NCBI GenBank assembly: GCA_030407005.1 | Contig: JAUDYN010000004.1 | Span: 1,116,001-1,180,000 of the forward strand | Length of the DNA stretch: 64,000 nt | Direction of reading: 5' to 3' | Source: Desarmillaria ectypa | Lineage: Eukaryota > Basidiomycota > Agaricomycetes > Agaricales > Physalacriaceae | Part shown: piece by piece, positions 13,275 through 24,309 of the stretch | How positions within the stretch are numbered: position 1 is the first letter of the stretch | Layout of the letters: each line of letters opens with the position of its first letter | Position numbers and translations under genes: made by a program | The notes under the pieces: generated by a model | Databases searched by the model: none | What the model saw: the letters and a program-made list of their open reading frames with translations, nothing else | Told to the model about the DNA's origin: nothing

Positions 13275-13546
13275 CTTGTATCGACGACACTGTATGAATT
13301 GGTCCCGTCGAAATATTTTACTTGGACGTTTTGCTACGACATTCGAATGCACGAAGACGAGACCAAAAGGCAAGAGAAGCGTGAGTCAAAAGGCTTGACG
13401 AGGGAAAAGTCAAAATCGTAAAGAGTGATGTGACCGTAACGCGACTTCGGATACCGTCCCGACTTCGCAGCGGGCCGTGATTACCGTGACCGTCACGTCA
13501 CAAATCCACGACGCGCGTACTTTGCGTACTTTTCTCATCTACCACC
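13275..13546. promoter_or_regulatory. Shared divergent promoter of RPC1 and SCL1
   Basis: 272 bp separate the two start codons. The perfect palindrome GTGACCGTCAC lies at 13486-13496 and continues into GTCAC, giving a CRE-like TCACGTCA. A second GTGACCGT occurs near 13430. The spacing and repeated GTGAC elements suggest a common regulator, but the factor is unknown. Confidence 0.5.
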
Positions 13547-14644
13547 ATGTCCCGAACGTCCTACGATAGGTATGCATATCTACGCAATACATCTGCAGTA
13601 ATATTGACACAGCTTAGGTATCTAACCGTATTCTCTCCGGAAGGGCGCCTATATCAAGTTGGTTCGTGTCAATCTCGGAGCCGCTGACCCAACGACAAGC
13701 TCATCCACCAATGCGTAGAATATGCTTTCAAAGCCATCTCTGGGTCCGCTCATACGGCCATTGCTGTTCGCGGGAAAGACACCTCCGTCGTAATCACTCA
13801 GCGCAAAGTTCCCGTACGATTCTGCACTTCGATATGTGCGCAAATAATAACATCCGCTCTAGGACAAGCTCTTGGACGCGTCAAGCGTTACGCATCTCTT
13901 CAGTATAACACCGACAATTGGATGTGTGATGACTGGGCTCATTGGTACTTGTCAAGGATAGGATTGTAACATCAGATCACTCACCTTTTCGACAGCGGAT
14001 GCTAGAGCCCAAGTTACCCGCGCACGCTCGGAAGCTGCTGAATTTCGGTACAAGTATGGTTATGAAATCACCCCGGACGCCCTTGCAAGACGGCTAGCCA
14101 ACATCAATCAAGTTTATACCCAGAGAGCAGCCATGCGACCATTGGGCATATGTTCGTTGTTTTTCTCAGTACATAACCAATTTCACTCATCCTCATATTA
14201 CAGCCATGATACTCATTGGAATGGATCCTGAATATGGGGCTCAGTGTTTCAAGCTGGATCCCGCTGGATACTTTGTCGGCTTCCATGCTACAGCCGCAGG
14301 GCAAAAGCAACAAGAAGCCATGAATCATCTAGAGAAGAAATGGAAAAAGCTGGACTCTGGACGAGGCGCCGATGATGCTGCACAAGCCGGCAAGAGTTTG
14401 AGCCGAGCTGCGGTAATCGAGGTGTGTCTGCAGTATCATTCATCCTGCTTTGATTGCTGAGAATTATTAGATGGCCATTGAGGCCATGTCTACCGTTCAT
14501 GCGACAGATTACAAGCCTGGGGAGATTGAGATTGGTATTGTGTCGGATGCACCGGAGGAAGATGTCAAGACAAGAGGCCAATGGCGCGTGATGGGAGAGG
14601 CAGAGATAGAACAACATCTACTTGCGTATGCAGAGAAGGATTAA
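13547..14644 (+). CDS. SCL1: 20S proteasome subunit alpha-1 (PSMA6/SCL1 type)
   Basis: Outer-ring alpha subunit of the 20S proteasome. The start ACCACCATG at 13547 gives MSRTSYDR, and the next exon gives [20 protein letters not shown], the proteasome alpha N-terminal signature that gates the pore. Then follow [19 protein letters not shown], the [20 protein letters not shown] block with [17 protein letters not shown] and MRPLGISMILIGMD, closely matching human PSMA6 and yeast Scl1. The C-terminus HLLAYAEKD is the family's usual end. About seven exons; reading frame intact. The gene is divergent with RPC1 and convergent, by 44 bp, with the KGD4-type gene. Confidence 0.95.
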
Positions 14645-14688
14645 GTGTCTACGGCAGACTTGGCAACGATGTTTGTAACCATTTCGCA

Positions 14689-15086
14689 TCACCACAACGA
14701 TGCACCTCCACTCTGTATCCTGACATTAGCCCACGAAATGAATATATGGGGCGGCACATACCTCAACAGCAGCCATTTCAGCATCGTTCACGTCATGCCT
14801 CCAAAATCTTTCAGGCGCCTCCCAGAAGTTAGTGAAAGCAACGTCGCTCGCCAGCATCTTTGCCGATGGTGCCTGTGCTGCTGCTGACTGGGATGGTTTC
14901 CGGAAACTCGCCGGGAGCTCGGGTGGTCCGTAAGGGTGAGCGTGAGCAGCTTCAGGTTCTGTGCCTCTGTTCAATATCAACTGGGGCGGTACAATGAATA
15001 AACGTACTAGAAGGCCATACACGCTTTCCAAGGAATCTGATTAGCGGAATACGTGCCGTTGAGAGTAGACGAACAGAAGGATGCAT
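14689..15086 (-). CDS. KGD4: Mitochondrial 2-oxoglutarate dehydrogenase subunit 4 (KGD4/YMR31 family)
   Basis: Small mitochondrial matrix protein (yeast Kgd4, human MRPS36) that tethers the E3 component to the 2-oxoglutarate dehydrogenase complex. A three-exon model fits with phases closing: 15086-15008, 14964-14762 and 14712-14689, giving about 101 residues. Exon 1 is a basic presequence with IRFLGKRVWP, the family's conserved N-terminal FxGxR element. Exon 2 carries NFWEAPERFW, corresponding to the FELPARFR segment of yeast. The last exon is only eight codons and encodes the conserved SGGASLW end, after a TACAG acceptor. A longer unspliced frame at 14726-15031 is misleading. The family call rests on these two motifs and the size, and is fairly secure. 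Confidence 0.8.
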
Positions 15087-15198
15087 GGAGGAAACAGGAA
15101 GAGCTCTGTATTCCCAAAACGGAAGCAGCGTAAGCGTCATGTCTGTGGCTGTGCTTCAAAAATTTGGACATCCTTCGAAGACGACCACGACGACCACG

Positions 15199-16778
15199 AT
15201 GGCAGAATACGACCTGTCCAAGAAAATCATTTCTTATCTCGACCGTCATCTCGCTTTCCCTCTGCTAGCCCACCTCGCAGAAACCAATATCTTCGCAGTA
15301 TCCGATGTTCAGGTCGCCGAGTATGAGCTAGCCAAGGGCACCAACATGTTCGATTACGCACAATCACTTTTCGTGCAGCTACACCCCGATGCTGAGGTTC
15401 CTGCAGGTGTGTACGTGTTGCTATGATTTATCCAACTGCTCAGCAATGGCGACAGAGTTCGATGAGAAACGGCAGAACGCAGTATCGACACATGAAAGAC
15501 TACAACAAGAGGCCCAGGCCGTGTTCGATGTCATTGAAAATCCCGATGTCGCACAAGCTCTGCGGCAAGATAAAAACCAGAATTTGCAGTATCTGAAGGA
15601 GCATTACAACGTACGCAATTAATACTCTTTTCTTGGATACAGCTCACTTTTTCGGCAGGTAACGCTGGAGCAAATAACTGCATTGTACAACTTTGGAAAA
15701 TTCCAGTATTCGTATGGAAACTACAGCGGTGCTGCTGACTATCTGTACCATTTCCGCGTTCTGTCGACCGACAACGACCTGAACACGTCTGCTCATTGGG
15801 GTAAACTTGCTTCGGATATCCTCGTTGCACGATGGGACATTGCTCTTGAGGAGCTCAATAGTCTCCGGGAACTCATCGACTCACGGTCGCCTGCACCTCT
15901 CCTGCCCACCGCAATAGCCACAAATGTCTCTGCACCCGAACCGGCCCTTGCCCAGTTGCACTCTCGGACGTGGCTTGTTCATTGGTCTCTCTTTGTCTAC
16001 TTCAGACATCCACAAGGTCGCACCCTGCTCCTCGAAACGTTCCTGTCACCGACATACCTAAACACGATCCAAACAGCTTGTCCATGGGTTCTTCGGTACC
16101 TTACGGCAGCTGCTATTCTCTCCCGAAAATCTTCCGCCGGAGGAGGAAATGCCAACGCAAGCTCATCGCGGGTGAGAAATGCCATCCGCGAAGTCGTCAA
16201 AGTCATCCAGATGGAAGAGTACCAGTATTCTGACCCCGTCACCAATTTCTTGAAAGAACTCTATGTCGAGTTTGACTTCGAGAGCGCGCAAAAGGAGCTC
16301 GGCAAGGCCGAGAAGGTGGTTGAGAATGATTACTTCTTGCAGGAGTTCAGGGACGAGTTTTTGGATAATGCGAGGTATCTGATTAGCGAGGCTTACTGCC
16401 GAATTCACCAGAAGATTGATATTGGGTGAGTCCGTGTCCGAGTCCCGTCGAATGCAGTTCTAAACGTGATGAATGCAGGGATCTCTCTGATCGACTGAAC
16501 CTTTCACGTGCCGAAGGTGAAAAATGGATTGTCAACCTTATCCGTGAGACTCGAATGGGCGCGGACGCCAAGATTGATTTGGAGAAGGTTCGTTGTGCTT
16601 GGTCTAGATCAGTTGCAATGAACTAATCCATCTGTCACAGAACGTTATCCAAATAAGTCGTCCGCCACTCCCGATATACCAGAGCGTGATTGAGAAGACA
16701 AGAGGGCTTGCAATTCGGACACAAGCGCTTGGTGCAGCGGTCGCGAGGACAGGGCAGCAGCCGGTTGCAGCTCAGTGA
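15199..16778 (+). CDS. INT6: Translation initiation factor eIF3 subunit e (INT6)
   Basis: Scaffold subunit of the eIF3 complex, which binds the 40S ribosome. The start at 15199 gives [20 protein letters not shown], the eIF3e N-terminal domain; an upstream in-frame ATG at 15085 would add residues not seen in the family. Exons continue with [34 protein letters not shown], then a large exon (about 15660-16425) with [20 protein letters not shown] and [17 protein letters not shown]. The PCI/winged-helix part follows ([28 protein letters not shown]), and the end [11 protein letters not shown] stops at 16776-16778. No defect seen. Confidence 0.93.
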
Positions 16779-18056
16779 ATGTTGGCTAGATTGTAGGATA
16801 CTGCTTTGGATCTTCGAGGGGTATACGCCACTATCTTTCTTATTCAAGTTAGATGTAATGTACCATACTTCATCCTCTATTCTACTGACTGAACAGCGGC
16901 CCATACTGTCTCCAGACGGATGTCAGGTCAAGTGATTCATCAACTCAGTTTGAAGTCGCCATCGTCAATATGCGCTGCGTCGAAGAGATTGTCAGAGGGG
17001 GGGCCAAGAAACTGGAATGAAACAATAAGAAATGATTCCTTGCGTTCCCGGTCTCTGCATGAGTGAGATAACCTTGACAGTCTTGTACAGATGTCAATGA
17101 CATTTTAAAAAATGTTGCAAGAGACTCTGAGAGTCCAAGTAACATCATGAAGGCAGTAGAGTCATAAAACTAGCAAGAACATTACAACAACGGCCTACAG
17201 GCAGGCTCACTGACACAGTTTTTAGCCATAGTGTCCGAATCATGCTTACCGTAATACTTCTATTGCGGTCAAGACATCAACTCGAGCGCTGACTAGCAAC
17301 CGCCGCTCTGTTTCAGACAATTGAAGAGGCTCAATGAAGGAGACATAGTCATAGATACAGACACTGTTAGAAAGGGAAGAACACGAGACAAGCTGCAAAA
17401 GGAAGATCCCGGACAGAAATTAGACTCAGGTTTTCTGTTACTCCCGGAGCATGAGAATTTGACATCTGGACGCTAATCAACGAAGAGTGGCTCCTCGACG
17501 GGGCCCGGGCGGTTTCTATTCTTCTGAAAGTTGTTCTATTAGGGTTGAAGTAAGATGCAAGCATTCAAAAGACGTGGACCTGGTATTACTGTAGAATTCT
17601 GGTCGCTGAATGAGTAGGACGTCGTTCGAGTTGTCCGAGTTAAGATGCTTGGAAGCCAGCTAGAGGACTTGCCACCTTATTGAGTCGCCGCATTTCCAGA
17701 AAGATAGCCGGGAGTTTAAGGCATAAGATTGCTCTAACTCGAATGACAAAGCGATAGAAGATGAGACGCGTTCCTTGCTGCAAACTAGTAAGGAAATATA
17801 GGTTGAGAAGTAAGCTTTCGCATGTGGATAGAGGAGGGATGGACAACTCGGCCCCCCGGCCCGCAGGCGATACTGACTTCAAGAATTCCCGCTACCTTGG
17901 TAGTGGGTTATAGGATATTCCCTATTATGCTTCCGTCTGCGCTGCGCTGCATTCTGTTAGCCAACTGATGTGCCTCCTGACTGGTCTGGCGTGGGTCACT
18001 TTGTTGTGTGCAGCCGCTGACGATCCCATGTTGCTCTATCCTTTTTCTGTTCACAG
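16779..18056. other. Gene-poor spacer of about 1.28 kb
   Basis: Only short frames on both strands. I looked here for the missing 5' half of the polyprenyl synthase that follows, in particular a first DDxxD motif, and did not find one. Confidence 0.5.
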
Positions 18057-18710
18057 TCGGGAGAGATCAACCAACTGAGCGATATTCATAAACTCGATTA
18101 TTTGACGACCGAAGATATGAGTCTCATGTCTTCTTGGAAGTCGTATTTGCGGACAATTCATTTGAAAACCGCAGTTCTTCTTGCTCGAGCAGCTCGATGT
18201 GCAGTCAAGCTTCACCTTTTCACGTCAGATTTATATCAGCAAGATACTTATGAATTTGGTCGGAACCTGGGCATCACATTCCAGGTATGCCATCTTCCAG
18301 AGGTCCTGAAAATGTAGCTAAATAAATTCTGTCGAACAGCTAATGGATGACCTACTAGATTTCACTGGCGACAAGTCACTAGGGAAGCCCACGAATGGAA
18401 ACGACCTCGAAGAGGATATCATTACTGCTCCGATCCTATTTGGAACAGAAGAAAATGCGAAGTCTTTTTCTCCGTCGCTTTTCCCACCCTCGAGACATAG
18501 CACGCGTATGCAAATATGTAACCAATTGTCTCTGGTGATTTGCTAAATCCTTCTGACTCAGGCCCTAACTCTGCTTCCCTCAACAGTAGCCTTCGTTCGG
18601 ATGGAGAATTTTGCTATGGACTATGCAAAGAAGGCCCATCTGAGTATATCTGGATGGTCTCGTTCTCCGGCGAAGACGGCGCTTGAGGCATTGACCAAGA
18701 TTGACCACGC
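18057..18710 (+). pseudogene. Truncated all-trans polyprenyl diphosphate synthase (COQ1-like) fragment
   Basis: Three exon-like blocks match the C-terminal half of mitochondrial polyprenyl synthases, which make the ubiquinone side chain. Block 1 (18057-18284) reads GEINQLSD, then SYLRTIHLKTAVLLARAA and FGRNLGITFQ. After a GTATGC..CAG intron, block 2 has LMDDLLDFTGDKSLGKP, the second aspartate-rich motif, and ITAPILFGTEE. Block 3 (about 18600-18700) reads MENFAMDYAKKAHLSI and SPAKTALEALTKI, the usual C-terminal helix. The N-terminal half with the first DDxxD motif is not visible upstream, and several conserved residues differ, so I take it as a truncated relic. It lies directly before PDX3. 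Confidence 0.6.
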
Positions 18711-18787
18711 CTGGAGTCACGATCTGATGCTACGCTGCTGCTCCTCAATGAGCCTGGGCTTAAGATTGCTTTCTCATCCGACTCATC

Positions 18788-19529
18788 ATGTTCCTCCCAA
18801 CGTCGCTAGCCACTGCTGCATCTGAATCGACTACGGTTAAAGTCATCGGTCGTAACCAATACAACGCTACAGCATCCCTATCCCCCCAATCCGTGGACAG
18901 CGATCCCCTCGAACAGTTCAAGGCATGGTTCTCTGAAGCCTCCTCCGAGTCTTCCGCTGTATCTGAGCCTGAATCGATGACAATTTCTACCTGCACTCCA
19001 GACGGCGTTCCTTCTTCCTGCCAAGTTCTACTGAAACAAGTCGACGCCAAGGGATTCGTCTTTTATACCAACTACACCTCACGAAAGAGCCTCGAACTCA
19101 GCGCAAATCCGAATTGCGCGTTGGTGTTCTACTGGCGGGAGGCGCATCGGAGCGTAAGGGTGGTAGGAAGGGCCGAGCGGGTATCGAAAGAGGAGACGGA
19201 AGCGTATTTTCTCTCGCGGCCGAGGGAGAGCCAGTTAGGGGCTTGGGCCAGCAAACAGAGCAGTGTAGTTGGAGAGGGAGAAGTAACGGCTCGATTGGAG
19301 GGATTTAAGGTGCGGTTCAAGGGTAAAGAGGTGGAGGTGCCGAATTTCTGGGGCGGGTGGAGAGTACTGCCTAGGTGTGTCTTGTTTTGTTTGGAGTTCA
19401 CCTCAAAAGTACTCATCATGGCTTAGCGAGGTAGAGTTCTGGTCGGGGAAACCGTCAAGACTACATGACCGTGTGAGATATCTTAGAAAAGAAGGCGGCG
19501 AGTGGAATGCTGAAAGACTGGCGCCATAA
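18788..19529 (+). CDS. PDX3: Pyridoxamine/pyridoxine 5'-phosphate oxidase
   Basis: FMN enzyme oxidising pyridoxine or pyridoxamine 5'-phosphate to pyridoxal 5'-phosphate in vitamin B6 salvage. Two exons, 18788-19374 and 19427-19529, join in frame (codon AG|C) to give 229 residues, the size of yeast Pdx3. Family motifs in order: [13 protein letters not shown], then [72 protein letters not shown], and after the intron [20 protein letters not shown]- and PLP-contact regions are intact. An open frame reading through the donor to 19426 is not the true end. Confidence 0.93.
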
Positions 19530-21051
19530 AGTAGTATCACTGTTATAACAAAGTAGATTTCGAAAACACGGATCAGTCCCACCTCCTCAAAATACCTCCG
19601 ATTATGCGGTAGATACACCCATTATTCACGAATTAGTTCTAGACCAACCTATTCATTCGAATTCAATATTCTATGAATTTGAATAGCTACACTGCCTGTG
19701 CTACATGGTGGGCATATGCGGTCGTTATTATTCTGCTTTCACTTATATGACCGACGACTTGTATATATATACATAAGTCATGCATTCATGTGCGGAGCGA
19801 GGCTATCCATTATATGCTCTTCCCCGAGATCATCCCTGCGTAGGTGCGGCCGCGATGAACCCGTTTCTCTTCCAGACCCTGTTCCAGACACCCCCAGCAT
19901 GTATCGAAATCAGAATAGCACGCATAACTGTAATCACTCAACACTGGGTAAGGCTACTAATTGTATTCGAGCGTAATCAAGCCCGTACTGGAGTCAGGAG
20001 GCGTGGTACCCAGGCCATTCAGCATCAATACTCTGCCATCTCAGAGAGGGGACTACACCCTTATAGCACGTTTATTCATTGTATTAACTGGGTAGGCATA
20101 TGCGGCAACTATTACTCCGCTTTCACTCATATAACTATCAATATTGTCGATACTCCGAGTCGCTTCTAGGACGGTAGCAGATGTCTGCGTAATCTGCCAA
20201 GCCCGGCAAGTGATTCTTTAAGGCGGGAAGCTTGAAGTCGACGCTGAGCTGACTCGGAAATAGTACAGTAGCCTTGTAGCATGATTGGGGCGGCGGTCTT
20301 ATATATAATGCCGTCGAAAGTAACAACTGGAAATGTACATATATATATACGTCGTATGGAGGGATGGACATAGAATGCCCATGACAGTTCACAAAAGTCA
20401 AAATCTTGTCCTTCTACAAAGACGCTGCCAGGCTCGAAGGATCGAACAGCGTCACTCGTGATCTGAAATGTGGATCATCAGCAATGTTTTCTCCTTGATC
20501 AGTATCGGAACTGCCATCGTATTATCGATTATCCCTGTCCTGTTGTCAACGTATGTGGGCCTTCCTTTGTTATCTCTCGGGACTGCTTCAGACTACCACC
20601 TATGTCCTCTCCCTTGGCTGACTTGTCACGTTTTGGCTGTATTAACTCGAGCTCGGCCCCAGCCGAGTGCACCTCCGACTTGAAGAACCTTTTCAGTGAT
20701 GTGTGTGAGAAAATCGAGAGGTGAACGTTAAAATCATTTTCTCCCCGAAAAGCCAACGCATTCAAGTCGTCGTTGCCATCGGCGCACACAAACGGTTCAA
20801 AAGGAAACAGAGCAGTAAGTGGGCCAGTGCCTGACGTGTCATAAGGTAGCGAGCCCTGCCGCTTGCCGGCTTTACTGAGTTATTTATCCAGTGTTGAAAT
20901 GGCGATTGAACTTGGAAGTAAAATGAGTACTTAGACTTAAGAGCATACTACATGGGAAGGATAAAACGTCAGATGATACTTGATCACTGTCTTCGGTAAT
21001 AATCAATACACAGGCCCCCATTCCACGCCCGAATCCCTGATCAACAAGGCT
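19530..21051. other. 1.5-kb spacer, possible decayed gene on the minus strand
   Basis: No confident gene. On the minus strand, 20401-20880 holds frames with coding-like composition (for example PFVCADGNDDLNALAFRGEN, 20640-20790, then an intron-like break and a second block near 20400-20460), but I cannot assign a family or a start. A TA run lies at about 20338-20350. A short direct repeat is listed separately. Confidence 0.4.
19708..20134 (+). repeat. Direct repeat of about 45 bp, two copies
   Basis: 19708-19751 and 20089-20134 share GGCATATGCGG, then TATTA.TC.GCTTTCACT.ATATAAC-like sequence at about 80% identity by eye, 380 bp apart in the same orientation. The interval may be a small duplicated unit. 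Origin unknown. Confidence 0.5.
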
Positions 21052-21915
21052 TTACGCCAAGAATAAAAAGGTAACTAAGGCAGGTACCATCCACAACATC
21101 TCGTTCTCCATTGCCACGGCCGAGCCAGCAGTTCCTGAAGCCGCGGGAGCAGTTCCTGAAGCCGCGGGAGCAGTTCCTGAAGCTGCAGGTGTAGTGCTCA
21201 ACGACGCGGATGCACTCGAACGCTCTGTAACAGGCGCCGATGATACCTGCGCACTGGAGGCTATTGTACTTCGTGAAATGCTGGATGTAGATGCGGAGTT
21301 TTGGGATGTAACAACTGTGATAACCGAAGTCTGCGATATTGTTGATTGTGATATTGGTGTGCTGCTGCCATCACTGGTACCGGATGCTGCGCTTGAAATA
21401 GACGACGCTATGGCTGAAGTAGACAGTGGCCTATTCTCATTTTGACCGGGCAAAGTCACTTTGGGTATTGCTATTCCATTAATCGAGCACTGGATGACGA
21501 ACTCTGTAGAACAGTGAGATTTTGGTGTAGGAAGCGAGAGCAATGAGCGTACCATCCACAACGATTTGATACTGGGAATAGTCCATAACGTTCGCTACAC
21601 TCCCAATGCATTCAACGCAAGTCACATAGTTGTTTTCAAAGTCTGTCGTGCAGCATTGGGCTGGAGAACAATTCTTTGTATATAATAAACGAACAGAAAA
21701 TAATCTGAGAGGAAGAGTCTGCGTACCGCGTTGATCAATGCACTAGCAGCAGAGCAGGGCGTCTGACATTGCGATGGGATGTTAGAATTTTGTCGATTGA
21801 CGATATGGAGCGCTCTGCTCCACGACAGAGAGCGAGGATCCAAGGCCGTGACGCAGGTTTGTAGTCGTACGCCAAGAAGAAGGAAGAGAAGCTTTGACAA
21901 GGTCATGACTGACAT
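21052..21915 (-). CDS. Secreted Ser/Thr-rich GPI-anchored protein
   Basis: Cell-surface protein of a type common in agaricomycetes; molecular role unknown. The start at 21915 gives a signal peptide (LSKLLFLLLGVRLQTCVTA), then a short cysteine-bearing domain (SQCQTPCSAA, CCTTDF, YVTCVECIG). A serine/threonine-rich stalk suited to O-mannosylation follows. The C-terminus is a hydrophobic tail (LWMVPALVTFLFLA) preceded by small residues, as in GPI signals, stop at 21052. Introns fall near 21727-21660 and 21557-21507; the first donor is uncertain, because the obvious GTACGC donor gives the wrong phase and a GTGCAT donor five codons earlier restores it. A TAPAASG repeat encodes part of the stalk. 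Confidence 0.65.
21128..21190 (-). repeat. 21-bp tandem repeat, three units, in the GPI protein stalk
   Basis: GCAGTTCCTGAAGCCGCGGG-type units at 21128, 21149 and 21170 are nearly identical; the third has CTGCAGG. Each encodes seven residues (TAPAASG) in frame, so copy-number change would lengthen or shorten the stalk without a frameshift. Confidence 0.85.
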
Positions 21916-22671
21916 TCACTAGGTCGTGAGCGAAGATTCGTGCAGAGGTGCTGGAAGTGCTGGGGGGGGGGGAAGCGATTTCAGCAAGATGTCCATTAAT
22001 ATACGATCAGAACCGCTCGAGGTCTTTTGGGAAAGGGAATGGTGACCCAAAACGAGGAATGCCCATGCGATATCCTAACGTCTTCGTTCTGTTGGCCCTG
22101 AGACATGAAAAATGGTCCGTCAACGGTTTCTTCTCTTCTAGATGCCTTCTGGTGCCGTTGATAAGATTGATTAAATGGATGGTGTTGGCTGGAAGCTACC
22201 TGGGGCTGACTCATATGAACTCGGATGAACTTCAATATTGCGGTCCGAATAAATGAGAACCTTCGGGGAAGCAATGAATGCGATGTGCGAGCCAGATGTT
22301 GTCCATTTTTTCGAACCGAGCCTGCATCTGGCCTTGAAGAGGTGAGGGCGCTATACCTTCTAGAAGTGATAGGGAACAAAACAGAGGCAGCTTTGAGTCG
22401 ACAAAGAGCAACTCGAATCCATAACATGTGTCAGAGCTATATTTGTGCTCGCTTTGCTGTGTATGAAAATATGTAACATTTTCTCGAATCTTCCAAATGA
22501 AGCCGTCGAGGAAAAACCAAACTCGGCTACGACATCCCGGTGTCCGGCCCGATGTTAGAGTCACTCCTCGATTACCTAACCCCAGTTTCATATTTTTCGC
22601 TTTCAGGTCGTTCTACGAAGCGTTCGGAGGACTTACTGCAGGCGCGTCGAAATTGCCCAGCGGCCGCTGGA
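21916..22671. other. Divergent intergenic region
   Basis: 756 bp between the divergent GPI-protein and carrier genes, presumably holding both promoters. A run of nine G at about 21962 is the only notable feature. Open frames here are not recognisable. Confidence 0.5.
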
Positions 22672-23957
22672 ATGGTGAAGCAACCACCCAGCTTCTTTCC
22701 TACGACTGCCTTGGTGCGGTATTCCAATGTTTTCTCACGACCTTCATGGCTGATCTGACTCCTCCATACAGGATCATGCAGCTGCAGGAATTGGTGCTGG
22801 TATCGTCGCCACGCTTTGTATGAACCCTCTCGACCGTCTCAAAGTTAAATTTCAAGTATCCGAGACGAATCCAAAGGGAGCGTTCGGGAAACATATATGG
22901 TACACTCTGAAGGATATCAAGCAACAACAAGGATGGAAGGGGCTGTATCGTGGCGTAGGTCCTAATATTGCGGGTAATGCGACAAGCTGGGGGTTTTACT
23001 TTCTATTGTAAGAGCAATTTCCTATTTTTTTTACTGGTATTCTCATCGGGTGTTAGTTATAACATGCTCAAAAAACGCGCATCTGGAGACGATATTACTC
23101 AACCACTGTCCTCTGCAGAGTATCTGATTTGTTCCGCCGAAGCAAGTACGTACTATCCGATACTCAAGGGGTGTTCATACTGACGTCGTACAGGTGCTGT
23201 GACGGCTGTAATGACCAACCCACTTTGGGTAGTTCGAGTGCGTATGTTCACCACTGACGCAGGCTCTCCCCATGCCTATCGCGGCTTATGGCGTACGCTC
23301 ATTTGATTCGTCACATATGACATTGTGATTTCAATTTATCTTCCGTTCAGACGGTCTCCGAACTATTGTTCAGTCTGAAGGCTGGCAAGGACTTTTTCGC
23401 GGCACATGGCTGGGGCTTTTTGGTGTCAGCAATGGAGCTATCCAGTTTATGGCGTATGAACAGATGAAACGCTGGGGATTTGAGAGGAAGAAGAGACAGT
23501 TTGAGAAGTCGGGTCAGCCTTGGACGCCTGACGTCGACAAATTGGTGCGTGGAGCGTTTAGTCGGGTTTTCTGACTGACGTATAAACCGGACAGTCGAAT
23601 ACTGCCTACACAATTATGTCTGGTGCAAGCAAGCTGGAAGCGTTGTCCATAACGTATCCGTACCAAGTCGTACGATCACGAATACAGGTATATATTATCT
23701 TGTTTCTGATGATTCGGCTTCGCTGATTCCTTTGTTAGAATACCAATGCAGCGGCGCCTCTCTATCCCAATATCCGGGCTACCATCTTAAAAACTTGGCA
23801 GCAGGAGGGTCTACGTGGATTTTATCGTGGTCTTGGAACCAATTTTGTGAGAGTCTTGCCAGGTACCTGTGTCACATTCGTTGTATACGAGAACCTGGCA
23901 TGGTTATTCAGATCAACTGCTGCAAAGAGGGCAGCAAGGCAAGGTACCCTAGATTAG
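22672..23957 (+). CDS. FLX1: Mitochondrial FAD/folate-type carrier (FLX1/SLC25A32)
   Basis: Inner-membrane carrier of the SLC25 family. Seven exons join in frame: 22672-22713, 22772-23007, 23057-23145, 23194-23292, 23351-23544, 23595-23687, 23739-23957. The three repeats carry PLDRLK (NPLDRLKVKFQ), PLWVVR (NPLWVVRVRMF) and PYQVVR (YPYQVVRSRIQ). The tryptophan in the second motif and PYQVVR in the third are the signature of the FAD/folate/pyrimidine subgroup, which includes yeast Flx1. Exon 1 encodes only MVKQPPSFFPTTAL and ends in a GTGCGG donor; the branch-like CTGAC and CATACAG acceptor support it. Transport of FAD versus folate cannot be settled by eye. Confidence 0.9.
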
Positions 23958-24309
23958 AATATATCTTTGTACTTTTAATACCTATCATTGAATACTTACC
24001 TCGATACCTGCTCTACTCCGGGGGTATATTTGATTACTTAGTGGGCCTTGTGGCGGTGGTCATTTGTTGTTCACGGGGTTTTGATAGCAATACGACGGTC
24101 TTGACCACCACGATCTCAGCAGGTGAGGATCCAGGATGAGGGAATACGGTTCTTCTCTGACCGACACTAGTATCCTACCCTTCATTCAGCGCAGTGATTC
24201 TTTTCGAAGCGATCCGTCTTGTACAGAAGGAGAAAGAAGACGCGAAAACAAGGTCTGTACGTGCCACGATTGACGCGACTTTGCCAACAATTCGGAACTA
24301 GGTCAATTC
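23958..24309. other. Spacer between carrier and IF-3 genes
   Basis: 352 bp with no gene. It contains the carrier's 3' end and the promoter of the next gene. Confidence 0.5.

Noticed and set aside
14726..15031. A 101-codon unspliced ORF on the minus strand as the gene
   Set aside because: It begins within exon 1 in the wrong frame, reads an intron, and ends inside the next intron. The spliced KGD4-type model fits conserved motifs at both ends.
15085..15198. Upstream ATG as start of eIF3e
   Set aside because: The added residues are low-complexity and not part of the family; MAEYDLSKK is the expected N-terminus, and the upstream ATG overlaps the KGD4 start on the other strand.
22232..22591. 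A 119-codon minus-strand ORF between the GPI protein and carrier genes
   Set aside because: No motif and no splice support; it occupies the likely shared promoter region.
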